DNA from: Balneola vulgaris DSM 17893 | GTDB lineage: Bacteria > Bacteroidota > Rhodothermia > Balneolales > Balneolaceae | Direction of reading: 5' to 3' | DNA: 64,000 nucleotides | Assembly: GCF_000375465.1 (NCBI RefSeq) | Contig: NZ_AQXH01000001.1 | Location: 1,403,338 to 1,467,337, forward strand | Shown: positions 1 to 8,399 of the stretch, piece by piece | How positions within the stretch are numbered: position 1 is the stretch's first letter | Layout of the letters: every line of letters starts with the position of its first letter | Program-made: the position numbers and the translations under genes | The notes under the pieces: model-generated | Seen by the model: only the letters and a program-made list of their open reading frames with translations | What the model was told of the DNA's origin: nothing | Database searches by the model: none

Positions 1-343
1 AGGCTGCTTTCGACTCCTCATCGTTTGGAGCAGGGCCATCACTTATATGAAGCCCTTGATTCGCAAATTCGTTAGATACCAAAGCCCAGTCGTTCGACTT
101 CACAAATTCTTTTGCTTTGGCTAAAATCTCATTATAAAAATCTGCTGCTGAATTTTCCTCTGATTCTTCAACTTCACTTTCGCTTTCTGCAACAGTTTCA
201 ACTTCCGAAGACTCTTCTGTAGTTTCTACTTCCTCATCAACCTCAGCTTCTACTTTTTCTTCTGCTTCTGTTGTTTCAGTTTCTGCATTTGTTGCATCTA
301 CATTCATTTCTTCTTCGGTATTTTTTTCTTGCTCCAGGTTCAT
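1..343 (-). CDS. Acidic N-terminal fragment of unknown protein (3' end outside window)
   Basis: An open frame starts at an ATG at 343 and runs off the left edge, so only about 114 N-terminal residues are visible. Residues ~8-65 are extremely rich in Glu with Thr, Val, Ser and Ala (for example TETTEAEEKVEAEV), so this part is probably disordered. It then becomes ordinary protein sequence (AADFYNEILAKAKEFV). Long acidic leaders of this kind occur in some Bacteroidetes DUF349 proteins, but no diagnostic part of that domain is visible, so the family is only a guess. Transcribed away from mscS's terminator. The real length is unknown. Confidence 0.6.
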   Translation of the reverse strand, partial: MNLEQEKNTEEEMNVDATNAETETTEAEEKVEAEVDEEVETTEESSEVETVAESESEVEESEENSAADFYNEILAKAKEFVKSNDWALVSNEFANQGLHISDGPAPNDEESKAA

Positions 344-453
344 GGTATTAACCTTCTTTTCCACTTGGTTCGTTATTTCGGCTGATGCCTGCTATAGTCA
401 AGCTACTAAGATAGTATTTCTAATCTTTTTTTTATAATAGATATGCCCATGAA

Positions 454-486
454 TAAAAAAAGCCGACACTTCCTCAAGTATCGGCT
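454..486 (-). terminator. Rho-independent terminator after mscS
   Basis: On the minus strand an 11-bp stem (AGCCGATACTT paired with AAGTGTCGGCT, one G-U pair) with a GAGG loop is followed by seven Ts. It lies 25 bp after the mscS stop codon and ends that transcript. Confidence 0.85.
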
Positions 487-510
487 ATAAAGCTTCTAAA
501 AAAGCTCTTC

Positions 511-1332
511 TTAGTCTTTTATTTGATGCACATAAATATCTCTTTGTGGATATGGAATGCTTAAACCTTCTTTATCAAATGTCTTATACACTTCTTCGTT
601 CATCCTAAAATGTACCGGCCAGTAATTTGATGCATCAACCCATGCACGAACTACAAAATTTACTGAGCTATCAGCAAGCTCTTTAACAGCTATAAATGGT
701 TCTGGATCGGTATGGATGCGATCATCTTCTTTCAACAATTTTCGAAGTACTTCATAAGCTTTGTCTACATCATCTCCATAGCCTATTCCAAATACCCAAT
801 CCACACGACGTGTTGGTTGGGTAGAAAAATTAATGAGTGAATTTGTAGCTAAGGGACCGTTCGGTAGAATAATCGTTTTGTTATCCGGAGTAGTTAGTAT
901 GGTTACAAAAATCTGAATTTCTTTAACTGTTCCAGAGTGGCCTTGTGCCTCAATAAAATCGCCCACTTTGAAATATTTAAATAGCAGGATCATTACACCG
1001 CCTGCAAAATTCTGTAGAGTACCAGATAAAGCCATACCTATTGCTAAACCTGCAGCACCTAAAATGGCAATGAATGATGTCATTTCAATTCCCAGCATTC
1101 CTAATGCTGTAATGTACACCATAATCTTCAGCAGGATCGAAACCATTGATCGTAAAAACCCTTGTAGCGAGGGATCAACATTACTCTTATTCAACATCTT
1201 TTTAACTACACGGCCAGCCAAACCAACGGCCCATAAACCTACTACTAGTACCAGTATTGCTTTTACCAGATTCGGCCCGTACTCCATCACAAGTCCAGTA
1301 AAAAATCTGCTATCAAATTCGAAATTCTCCAT
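511..1332 (-). CDS. mscS: Small-conductance mechanosensitive channel, MscS family
   Basis: Inner-membrane channel that opens under membrane tension to release osmolytes after hypo-osmotic shock. At 273 aa it is about the size of E. coli MscS (286 aa) and has the minimal architecture: TM1 ~19-40, TM2 ~62-87, then the pore-lining Gly/Ala-rich TM3 ~90-125 (GAAGLAIGMALSGTLQNFAG) running into the beta domain (VGDFIEAQGHSGTVKEI) and the C-terminal alpha/beta domain. The start is the ATG at 1332. It is monocistronic, with its own terminator. The family call is secure; conductance and ion preference cannot be read from sequence. Confidence 0.95.
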   Translation of the reverse strand: MENFEFDSRFFTGLVMEYGPNLVKAILVLVVGLWAVGLAGRVVKKMLNKSNVDPSLQGFLRSMVSILLKIMVYITALGMLGIEMTSFIAILGAAGLAIGMALSGTLQNFAGGVMILLFKYFKVGDFIEAQGHSGTVKEIQIFVTILTTPDNKTIILPNGPLATNSLINFSTQPTRRVDWVFGIGYGDDVDKAYEVLRKLLKEDDRIHTDPEPFIAVKELADSSVNFVVRAWVDASNYWPVHFRMNEEVYKTFDKEGLSIPYPQRDIYVHQIKD

Positions 1333-1420
1333 GCTATAATGTTTATTAAAGTTCTAAATGAATATAATAGATATGTATACGCCCTCTAATTAGCATTTTT
1401 TATACTTAAAGAGTTCATAT

Positions 1421-1452
1421 AAAAAAAGGGGAAACTAAATAGTTTCCCCTTT
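1421..1452 (-). terminator. Rho-independent terminator after csbD
   Basis: A perfect 10-bp inverted repeat, GGGGAAACTA / TAGTTTCCCC, extended by flanking A/T pairs and with a 2-nt centre, is followed on the minus strand by a run of seven Ts. It begins 16 bp after the csbD stop. Confidence 0.88.
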
Positions 1453-1467
1453 GAAATAGTCTATGAA

Positions 1468-1653
1468 TCAAAGATTGTTGATTTCATCTTTAACCTCATC
1501 TTTGCTCTTACCGAGCTTTTCTTGCAGTCGACCTAACAACTCATCTTCTTTCCCATCTACATAAGTGAGATCATCGTCGGTTAAGTCTGAATACTTCTGC
1601 TTTAGTTTACCTTTTACTTGATTCCAATTTCCTTCAATTATTAAGTCGTTCAT
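1468..1653 (-). CDS. CsbD-family stress-response protein
   Basis: This 61-aa hydrophilic, charged protein has the CsbD-family pattern: an N-terminal G-N-W-x-x-x-K-G-K-x-K stretch (GNWNQVKGKLKQKYSDLTDD), then DGKEDELLGRLQEKLGKSKDE. In other bacteria CsbD-like proteins are abundant general-stress proteins of unknown biochemical role. No membrane segment or signal peptide. It has its own strong terminator and therefore probably its own promoter; no TAnnTTTG element was found just upstream. Confidence 0.9.
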   Translation of the reverse strand: MNDLIIEGNWNQVKGKLKQKYSDLTDDDLTYVDGKEDELLGRLQEKLGKSKDEVKDEINNL

Positions 1654-1736
1654 GATAATATATGTTTAATGAATAGTTCATTAGTTCATATAGTACACCA
1701 CTCAATAAGTTCCGAAAATTAAGACTTTACCGTTAT

Positions 1737-2087
1737 TTAGGCTTCGATGTCGTGAATCTCTTTCAAGATAGCTTTTGCATTGGCGTCTTTGCCCTGCATA
1801 GCACGGTGCTGAAGGTTAGTGATAATTTCTGGAGTAGCCCGCTCATACGCTTCTTCTTTAGCATCTTTTTCTGAAGCTGTTCTTATTAAGTCGTAAATGT
1901 CGTCGGCACGAACTACACTGTAAATATTCTCACTGTTAAAGGCATGAGAACGAAGAGATTCGAACTCGCTAAATACGCGTGGGAAATCAGCACTATCTTC
2001 CGCTTTAGTAATCACCTCTACATCTTCTGGCCCCTCTGCGCTTAGTGGAGTTTTGCATAGGAAAAAATAGTTTTGCTGAAAGTTCAT
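1737..2087 (-). CDS. Conserved-looking hypothetical protein, 116 aa
   Basis: I do not recognise this family. The product is a soluble, acidic, mostly helical-looking protein with no signal peptide, membrane segment or Cys cluster. It starts MNFQQNYFFLCKT and ends in a charged helix (AKAILKEIHDIEA). Wording such as FESLRSHAFNSENIYSVVRA suggests a folded domain and not a spurious frame. It lies alone between csbD and sixA, 80 bp from each. A separate promoter is assumed but not seen. Confidence 0.6.
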   Translation of the reverse strand: MNFQQNYFFLCKTPLSAEGPEDVEVITKAEDSADFPRVFSEFESLRSHAFNSENIYSVVRADDIYDLIRTASEKDAKEEAYERATPEIITNLQHRAMQGKDANAKAILKEIHDIEA

Positions 2088-2167
2088 ATGAAATGTGCTT
2101 TGAGTTTTTTGAAGTCAATTAAAACTGAATATAAAGAATGCCATATAAAGTTATAGTGGTTAGTTCG

Positions 2168-2683
2168 CTAATCTTTTAACTGCTTCAGAACTTTAGGAAT
2201 CATCATCCATTTCAATTGCGAGGTGCCCCAATTTATTTGCTCCCACCTTATTGCAAAGGTTTGAACACAAACTAGTGCCGCGGTAGGCATTCGAACCGAC
2301 GCTTGATTTTGCGAACCCACTAAACCACTGGTAATGGCTTCAACCATTGGGTTATGGCCTACTAACATAATTCGATCAACTCGATCGTCTTGGCGTTGTA
2401 TGGCTTCCAAATATGATTCCGCATTCCCGTAATACAAATCTTCGTCCCATTGAACTTCATTCACAGCGCCGCCAAAAGCATCTACTACATATTGTGATGT
2501 TTCTTTTGCTCTCTGAGCTGTTGACGAAATAACCTGCTGTGGCTTTTCCCCTATATCTCGAAGAAATTCGCCCATCATGGGCGCATCATGAATCCCACGA
2601 GGTGCCAAGGGTCGATCAAAGTCTTTCAGGTTTTCTTGCTCCCAGCTAGACTTTGCATGGCGAAGTATCAGAATCTGTTTCAT
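2168..2683 (-). CDS. sixA: Histidine phosphatase of the SixA type
   Basis: A 171-aa member of the histidine-phosphatase (phosphoglycerate-mutase-like) superfamily. The catalytic motif RHAKSSW is at residues 8-14, with His9 as the expected phospho-acceptor, and the second active-site His is at 110 in LVGHNP. The RHAKSSW form and the short length match SixA, a phosphohistidine phosphatase acting on Hpr-like or histidine-kinase phosphotransfer domains. The target here is unknown. It starts 1 nt after the stop of the upstream MATE gene, so the two are probably cotranscribed. Confidence 0.88.
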   Translation of the reverse strand: MKQILILRHAKSSWEQENLKDFDRPLAPRGIHDAPMMGEFLRDIGEKPQQVISSTAQRAKETSQYVVDAFGGAVNEVQWDEDLYYGNAESYLEAIQRQDDRVDRIMLVGHNPMVEAITSGLVGSQNQASVRMPTAALVCVQTFAIRWEQINWGTSQLKWMMIPKVLKQLKD

Positions 2684-2684
2684 A

Positions 2685-3998
2685 TCAAGCTCCTTTCAAA
2701 TTAAAAGCATCGAATAACTCTTTCTTTGCAAATAAAGTTAATGTCACACCCCGTACAACCATAAATGATGTCATAGCAATCCATAGCGCGTGATACCCTG
2801 TATACGGCTCAACGATATAATAAACCGGAGCGAAAAACAGAATCGTAGCAATGAGCATGGAGTTTCTCATAGCCGATGTTGCCGTTGCACCTATATACAC
2901 CCCATCCCATATAAAACAGATGCTATTTATTATCGGAGCTACAATTAGCCAAATAGCTACCACCATAGCCGCTTCAATTACCTTGGGCTTATCCGTGAAA
3001 ATCGCAATTAGTTCGCGATCAAAAATACCGTACATCATTGTTCCAAAGGCTCCAAAAGCCAAACCCCAAAACATACACACCCAAATGGCTTTCCTCATTT
3101 GTTTGAAATCTTGTGCACCTAAATATCTACCTACTAAACTTTCGGCGGCATAAGCAAAGCCATCAACAGCATACGAACTGATATACCACAACTGAAGCAA
3201 TATGGTATTTGCCGCCAACCAAGTATCGCCTAATTTGGCGGAAGTAGCCGTAAAAAAGGCATAGGAGAAAATGAGGCACAGCGTGCGAATAAAAATATCT
3301 CTGTTAACGGTGAAGAATTTCTTGAGCTCGCTCAATTCAATAAGGTCATTCCATGCTATCTGTATTTTAACCTTATCATATTTGAACTTATAAAGAGTAA
3401 AAGCGAGGGCTAGTGCGATATAACTTGAAATTAAACTTCCCCAAGCCACACCGTCTACAGTCATATTGAATTTAAACACGAATATTAGATTGGCGGCAAC
3501 ATTCAATATGTTTAGAAAGATGGTAATCACCATTGGATAGCGTGCATTTTGCATTCCCAGAAACCACCCATTAATTGCAAACAAACCGAGCGTTGCGGGC
3601 GCTGAGAAAATCCTGATCTGATAATAGACTCTTGTAAACTGTTCTACTTCGGGTGAAGCATCTATTATTTTTAGCGCCAGTTCAATAATGGGATATTGTA
3701 AAAGCATGATTGCGGTTGCTCCTACCCCTGCCACAAGTAAAACTCTGTATAATATTACTCTAGTTTTGTGTGCATTATTTTCTCCATATGCTTGCGCAAC
3801 CAGGCCGGTTGTACCCATGCGCAAAAAGCCAAATCCCCAGAAAATAAAATCAAAAATGATACTCCCTACAGCAATCGCCCCTAGATAATAAACGTGCTCT
3901 AAATGCCCTATAACAGCGGTATCAACGGCTCCAAGCAGTGGAACAGAGATGTTACTTATTATATTTGGAATAGCAAGTGCGAGTACTCGTTTATTCAA
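2685..3998 (-). CDS. MATE-family efflux transporter, DinF-like
   Basis: A 437-aa polytopic membrane protein with about 12 hydrophobic segments. The N-terminal signature is NISVPLLGAVDTAVIGHL, followed by GFLRMGTTGLVAQAYGE, as in MatE/DinF exporters that couple drug or metabolite efflux to Na+ or H+. The C-half repeats the pattern (AYAAESLVGRYLGAQDF). The start is a TTG at 3998, because an in-frame stop lies six codons upstream and no ATG precedes the first helix. It is the first gene of a two-gene unit with sixA. The substrate cannot be predicted. Confidence 0.9.
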   Translation of the reverse strand: MNKRVLALAIPNIISNISVPLLGAVDTAVIGHLEHVYYLGAIAVGSIIFDFIFWGFGFLRMGTTGLVAQAYGENNAHKTRVILYRVLLVAGVGATAIMLLQYPIIELALKIIDASPEVEQFTRVYYQIRIFSAPATLGLFAINGWFLGMQNARYPMVITIFLNILNVAANLIFVFKFNMTVDGVAWGSLISSYIALALAFTLYKFKYDKVKIQIAWNDLIELSELKKFFTVNRDIFIRTLCLIFSYAFFTATSAKLGDTWLAANTILLQLWYISSYAVDGFAYAAESLVGRYLGAQDFKQMRKAIWVCMFWGLAFGAFGTMMYGIFDRELIAIFTDKPKVIEAAMVVAIWLIVAPIINSICFIWDGVYIGATATSAMRNSMLIATILFFAPVYYIVEPYTGYHALWIAMTSFMVVRGVTLTLFAKKELFDAFNLKGA

Positions 3999-4171
3999 AA
4001 TCTTTGGCTTTTTTTAAGCCTCAATAATACGTTACTATTTGAAGAAGGCATATTAAATTATTGTTCATCTGTAGCGCAAACTTTTGGGATGGTTGCATCT
4101 ATAGAGGTGCCAATGTATTTTTAGCTCTTCAAGTTCTGAAACCATTTACAATTAACTGACATTTACCTCAC

Positions 4172-4630
4172 ATGAATATTGATACGCGCAATAAAGTACT
4201 GAGCATCGTTTTGGGCATTATAATCATAGGGTTAACCTATGTTCTTTACGATTCTATCATTACTCCTTACCAAGAAGTAATAGAGAAACAAGAAATGACT
4301 GAGCGCGTGCGCACCAGAATGTTAGCGATTAAAGATGTTCTCGTTCAGTATGAAAATACTTTCGGAAAATTCCCGCCAACTGAAGGTGGTCTTGATTCAG
4401 TAGTACAGTTTGTTCAAACAGATTCTATGTTATCAATGAGAAGCGATAGCATGTTCCAAGTAGACGATATCAACCAAATCGTATACTCACCTCGTGATGG
4501 CGCCAAATTCGTTTATACCGTAAACGACACTATTCGCCCTCCGTTATACTTATTGGAAGATCCAGGAACAGACGACACTATTGGTAGTCTTGAAAGAACT
4601 ACCATGAGAAACGCTCCTAGCTGGAATTAA
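4172..4630 (+). CDS. Membrane-anchored protein with a GspG-like (pseudopilin) soluble part
   Basis: A 152-aa protein with one N-terminal membrane helix (residues ~9-27) and a periplasmic remainder. After a charged helix the sequence KFPPTEGGLDSVV (66-78) closely resembles the type II secretion major pseudopilin GspG (YPTTEQGLxALV), and the end reads DPGTDDTIGS before a Trp, like the GspG D-I-G-N-W tail. It lacks the prepilin-peptidase site (K/R-G-F-T-L-I-E), so it would be anchored and not processed. Its stop overlaps the ATG of the DUF3822 gene by one base (TAATG), indicating coupled translation. The GspG relationship is inferred from motif resemblance alone. Confidence 0.65.
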   Translation: MNIDTRNKVLSIVLGIIIIGLTYVLYDSIITPYQEVIEKQEMTERVRTRMLAIKDVLVQYENTFGKFPPTEGGLDSVVQFVQTDSMLSMRSDSMFQVDDINQIVYSPRDGAKFVYTVNDTIRPPLYLLEDPGTDDTIGSLERTTMRNAPSWN

Positions 4631-5490
4631 TGAGCGAATCCACCTCAAATCTAGGTGTTTGTTTTTTTGCGGATCGGCTTTTCTATGCATTAAATGATCC
4701 GCAGAACAGCAAACACCTTTTTCGTATTGGCTCGTATGATTTCAACTTTGATGTTAACGAAGCCATTACAACCCTTCACTCAGAACACTTTCCTCTCCTT
4801 CAAAAAAGTTTTGAGAATATTTTCCAGCAACACAAAATCCAATCTGTTCGAGCTTTAACTCATCCCGGTGATGAATGCTGGACTGTTTTACCTAAAGTAG
4901 TGTACGATAACGCCGATGAGCGTGAAGATCATCTTTCAATATTAATGAAAGGCGTTGAACGAAAAGATATTGAGCCTACTTGGCATGCACTTAGTAAACC
5001 AGAATATAAATTTCTGTGCTTACGCCGTAGGGCTATCATGCACGGCTTTGATGAACTGACTAGTAAAATTGCCACTACGGAATTCACTAGCGATTTTGAA
5101 ATCGCCCAAAAGTGGTCGAGCTTTTCTAAGCCAGGTGGTTCCTACCTCATGATTGGGTGCCATAAAAATGTACTCACCATCACTTCTTATCTACTGGGCA
5201 AATTTAGAGCTGCCACGTACATTCAGTTCGATCAAATTGAAGACGTGCCCTATCATTGGCTCCAACAAGCTCAGCATTCTAAATGGATGAGAGGACTACA
5301 CGAGAATATATTTTTGTTTGGGCACCATACCCACGAGACCGAACAAACACTTCGAAGTTACTGGGACAGTAGTTCTGAAATCGTGCATCTAAACTCTCTT
5401 TCTCAAATCGGAGTTATTGCCGAAGAAGAAACTTATGGCTTCGATTTAGCCGCTGCATTTCCTGCTATATTATTAGCCTTAGATTTTTAA
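4630..5490 (+). CDS. DUF3822 family protein
   Basis: A 286-aa soluble protein with no signal peptide. It is recognised as DUF3822 from overall pattern (N-terminal LGVCFFADRLFYAL, mid SYLMIGCHKNVLTI) and from its position directly before rsmD, the usual place for this family in Bacteroidetes. From memory, a solved DUF3822 structure has an actin-like ATPase fold, the fold also used by PilM and GspL; I see no clear nucleotide-binding motif here. It is translationally coupled to the GspG-like gene upstream and 110 bp from rsmD. Function unknown. Confidence 0.8.
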   Translation: MSESTSNLGVCFFADRLFYALNDPQNSKHLFRIGSYDFNFDVNEAITTLHSEHFPLLQKSFENIFQQHKIQSVRALTHPGDECWTVLPKVVYDNADEREDHLSILMKGVERKDIEPTWHALSKPEYKFLCLRRRAIMHGFDELTSKIATTEFTSDFEIAQKWSSFSKPGGSYLMIGCHKNVLTITSYLLGKFRAATYIQFDQIEDVPYHWLQQAQHSKWMRGLHENIFLFGHHTHETEQTLRSYWDSSSEIVHLNSLSQIGVIAEEETYGFDLAAAFPAILLALDF

Positions 5491-5600
5491 TCTGTGTGAG
5501 CACTAAAAATGCTCATTAATTAATGTTAAATTCTCTGTTCAGAGAATGTCAATAAAGTGATATTTACAATTCAAGCCCTCTCGAAGATCGATTTCTAGCT

Positions 5601-6155
5601 ATGAGAATTATTACCGGAAAATTAAAAGGACGAAGAATTACGATTCCAAAAGGATTAGAAGTTCGGCCAACAACTGATCGCACTAAAGAAAGTATTTTCA
5701 ATAAAATTGAAGTGTACAAGTACTTAGATAATGCGAAAGTGCTGGATCTTTTTGGTGGATCAGGTAATCTGGGTTTTGAAGCTATATCGCGAGGAGCTAA
5801 ATCGGTACTCTTTATTGAAAAAGACCCGAAGAATGTAGCCCTTATTGAAAAAACAGCTGAACAATTTGGTATAGCCAAGCAGATCAGTACTCAAGTATCT
5901 GATGTACAACGCTTCTTAGCTGGTATGGCAATGCCCTTCGACTTCATTTTCTGTGACCCACCCTACGACTACGAATGGATGGAGGAAATGATTGAGCTAA
6001 TCCTTGAAGAAAACTGGTTAGAACCTTCTGGCTGGTTAATTCTCGAGCATGATAAATATCATAATTACGATGACCACCCATTATGCTTTTTCAGCAAAGC
6101 CTATGGACGTACTACGGTAAGTATATTTTCAAAAGAAAACCCTGACCAAGAATGA
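5601..6155 (+). CDS. rsmD: 16S rRNA (guanine(966)-N(2))-methyltransferase RsmD
   Basis: S-adenosylmethionine-dependent methyltransferase of 184 aa that methylates G966 of 16S rRNA in the assembled small subunit. Visible motifs are the N-terminal RIITGKLKGRRI, VRPTTDRTKE (21-30), the SAM-binding LDLFGGSGNLGFEA (48-61) and the catalytic DPPY at 119-122. Length is normal for the family. The stop overlaps the coaD start by four bases (ATGA), the common rsmD-coaD pairing. Confidence 0.95.
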   Translation: MRIITGKLKGRRITIPKGLEVRPTTDRTKESIFNKIEVYKYLDNAKVLDLFGGSGNLGFEAISRGAKSVLFIEKDPKNVALIEKTAEQFGIAKQISTQVSDVQRFLAGMAMPFDFIFCDPPYDYEWMEEMIELILEENWLEPSGWLILEHDKYHNYDDHPLCFFSKAYGRTTVSIFSKENPDQE

Positions 6156-6670
6156 GTGAAACCATGAAGCATATAGCCTTATACCCAGGGTCGTTCGATC
6201 CAATTACATACGGTCATTTAGATATTCTGGAACGAGCTACTAACCTATTCGACAAAGTGATTGTTACAGTTGCCGTGAACAACAGTAAAAAGGCTGTATT
6301 CACCGGTGATGAAAGAGTAGAACTGATTAAGCAGTGCATCAAAGACAAAGACTGGGGTGCTAATATCGAAGTAAATCAGTTTACAGGTTTGTTAGTGAAT
6401 CATGCACAAAAAATGAAAGCCAATACTTTGATTAGAGGTGTTCGCCAGATTTCTGATTTCGAATATGAATTTAGAATGGCTTTAACTAATAAACGCCTCG
6501 CTCCTGAAGTGGATACCGTATTTCTAATGCCTGATGAGCACTTCACGTTTATTTCGGCCTCTTTAGTTAAAGAAGTGGCGTACTGGGGCGGAGATATGAC
6601 TTCATTTTTACCCCCATTAGTTGCTGAAGCCTTAGAAAAAAAACAGCAGCAAAATAGAGCCGAGAAATAG
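6152..6670 (+). CDS. coaD: Phosphopantetheine adenylyltransferase
   Basis: Catalyses the fourth step of coenzyme A synthesis, 4'-phosphopantetheine + ATP to dephospho-CoA. The 172-aa product has the nucleotidyltransferase signature PGSFDPITYGHLD (12-24) with T/HxGH at 19-22, the LIRGVRQISDFEYE segment, and the ISASLVKEVAYWGGD motif near the end. The ATG at 6152 overlaps the rsmD stop; the ATG four codons on (6164) gives the canonical N-terminus MKHIALYPG and is an equally likely start. Confidence 0.96.
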   Translation: MSETMKHIALYPGSFDPITYGHLDILERATNLFDKVIVTVAVNNSKKAVFTGDERVELIKQCIKDKDWGANIEVNQFTGLLVNHAQKMKANTLIRGVRQISDFEYEFRMALTNKRLAPEVDTVFLMPDEHFTFISASLVKEVAYWGGDMTSFLPPLVAEALEKKQQQNRAEK

Positions 6671-6760
6671 ATTCATTTATCTACGAACACCCTATTCCCT
6701 TTTATCTAGTTATTTGGGATTTTCAGTGCCCCCACAAAAAACTTTTTAACAACCGTATTC

Positions 6761-7960
6761 ATGATTTCAAAACGAGCTCAGCAACTACAACCCTCTGCTA
6801 CTTTAAAAGTAACAGGACGAGCAAAAGAGCTGAAGCGTCAAGGTAAATCCATTGTATCGCTAAGTGCAGGCGAACCTGATTTCAAAACACCACAGTTTAT
6901 TTGTGACGCTGCTATCGAAGCTATTCAGAATGGTTTCCATGGATATACGATGAATACAGGTACCCCTGAGTTACGCGCGGCTATTGTTGAAAAGCTTAAA
7001 CGTGATAACAATCTCGAATTTGATGCCGCTCAAATTGTGTGCTCGAATGGAGCAAAACAGTCGGTGGGCTTTAGTCTTCTAGCACTCATCGATAAAGGAG
7101 ATGAAGTTATAATACCTGCTCCTTACTGGGTTTCTTATCCTGAAATGGTTCGCTTAGCTGAGGGAGAGTCTGTAATTGTTCGAACATCCTTTGAGAACAA
7201 TTTTAAGCTTACACCGAGCCAATTAGAAGAGTCGATTACTGAGAAAACGAAAGCGATTATTTTATGCTCTCCAAGTAACCCAACGGGTTCGTGCTATTCT
7301 AAAGATGAACTAGCAGCTCTAGCAGATGTATTACGCAAGCACCCGAATATCTATATCATATCGGATGAAATTTATGAGTACATCGTATTCGAAGGCGATC
7401 ATGTAAGTATACTAAATGCTGCTCCCGACCTTAAAGATCGTGTTGTACTGATAAATGGTTTCTCTAAAGGATTTGCAATGACGGGCTGGCGCCTAGGGTA
7501 TTTAGCGGCTCACCCTGATGTGGTAACAGCCGTATCTAAAATTCAAAGCCAGGAAACTTCTGCTCCTTCATCCATTTCTCAAAAAGCGGCTGAAGCTGCG
7601 TACAATGGTCCTTTGGACGAAGTTCTAGCAATGAGAGAAGAGTTCAAAAAACGACGTGACTTCATGGTTGCTTCTCTCAATGAAATTGAAGGCGTAAGCT
7701 GTTTCACTCCGGGCGGGGCATTCTATGTATTCCCAGATATTTCACATTATTTAGGTGCTAAAAAGCCGAACGGCGATACGATTCAAAATTCTACGGAATT
7801 ATGCCTTTACTTACTGGATGAGTTTGGCTTAGCGGTTGTTCCTGGAGATGCTTTTGGTGAACCCGATGGCCTTCGCATGAGCTATGCCGCAGCGATGAGT
7901 GACCTTGAAGACGCAATGAATAGATTTCAAGAAGGATTAGCTACGCTCACCGTACACTAA
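6761..7960 (+). CDS. Pyridoxal-phosphate aminotransferase, class I (aspartate/prephenate type)
   Basis: A fold-type I aminotransferase of 399 aa. PLP-binding residues are visible: PSNPTG (171-176), SDEIYEY (201-207) and the Schiff-base Lys236 in GFSKGFAMTGWR, with the substrate-carboxylate Arg toward the C-terminus (GLRMSYA). The sequence is closest in style to the I-gamma aspartate aminotransferases (AspC/AatA) that often also accept prephenate. Exact substrate is not decided by sequence. It stands alone, 90 bp after coaD. Confidence 0.93.
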   Translation: MISKRAQQLQPSATLKVTGRAKELKRQGKSIVSLSAGEPDFKTPQFICDAAIEAIQNGFHGYTMNTGTPELRAAIVEKLKRDNNLEFDAAQIVCSNGAKQSVGFSLLALIDKGDEVIIPAPYWVSYPEMVRLAEGESVIVRTSFENNFKLTPSQLEESITEKTKAIILCSPSNPTGSCYSKDELAALADVLRKHPNIYIISDEIYEYIVFEGDHVSILNAAPDLKDRVVLINGFSKGFAMTGWRLGYLAAHPDVVTAVSKIQSQETSAPSSISQKAAEAAYNGPLDEVLAMREEFKKRRDFMVASLNEIEGVSCFTPGGAFYVFPDISHYLGAKKPNGDTIQNSTELCLYLLDEFGLAVVPGDAFGEPDGLRMSYAAAMSDLEDAMNRFQEGLATLTVH

Positions 7961-8037
7961 CGGCGGGCCTCATTACTGTGGCAATACTTTGATATAAAGG
8001 CTGTGCTTTCTAGATTGCATAAACTAATCGGATTGCC

Positions 8038-8397
8038 ATGCATACTTTTACTCAAATTCTTATTGGCCTTGTTGCTTTCTTGCACCTATACTTTTTTTGG
8101 CTCGAATCTTTTGCGTGGCAAACAAGAGCACCCAAAGTATTTAAAGGATTTTCAAAAGAATATTTTGCCACAACCGCTTCTCTTGCCAAGAATCAAGGTC
8201 TTTATAATGGCTTTTTGGCTGCTGGCCTGATTTGGACCTTCTTTATTTCTGATCACCAGTGGAACTTTTATATCTCCATTTTCTTTTTGACCTGTATTGT
8301 GATAGCAGGCGTTGTTGGAGCTATTACAGCCAATAAAAAAATATTCTTTATTCAAGCACTACCCGCCTTAGTAGCTCTGATTCTACTACATCTTTAA
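8038..8397 (+). CDS. DUF1304 family membrane protein
   Basis: A 119-aa integral membrane protein with four hydrophobic helices and an N-terminal E-x-F-x-W signature (YFFWLESFAWQ) followed by KVFKGFSKEY and NQGLYNGFLAAGL, all typical of DUF1304. Function is unknown in the family. It ends 2 nt before the DUF1835 gene and is probably cotranscribed with it. Confidence 0.88.
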   Translation: MHTFTQILIGLVAFLHLYFFWLESFAWQTRAPKVFKGFSKEYFATTASLAKNQGLYNGFLAAGLIWTFFISDHQWNFYISIFFLTCIVIAGVVGAITANKKIFFIQALPALVALILLHL

Positions 8398-8399
8398 AC

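Noticed and set aside
968..1339. Long open frame antisense to mscS
   Set aside because: It is a shadow of the MscS gene; its translation is rich in unusual Pro/Thr/Ser runs and matches no family.
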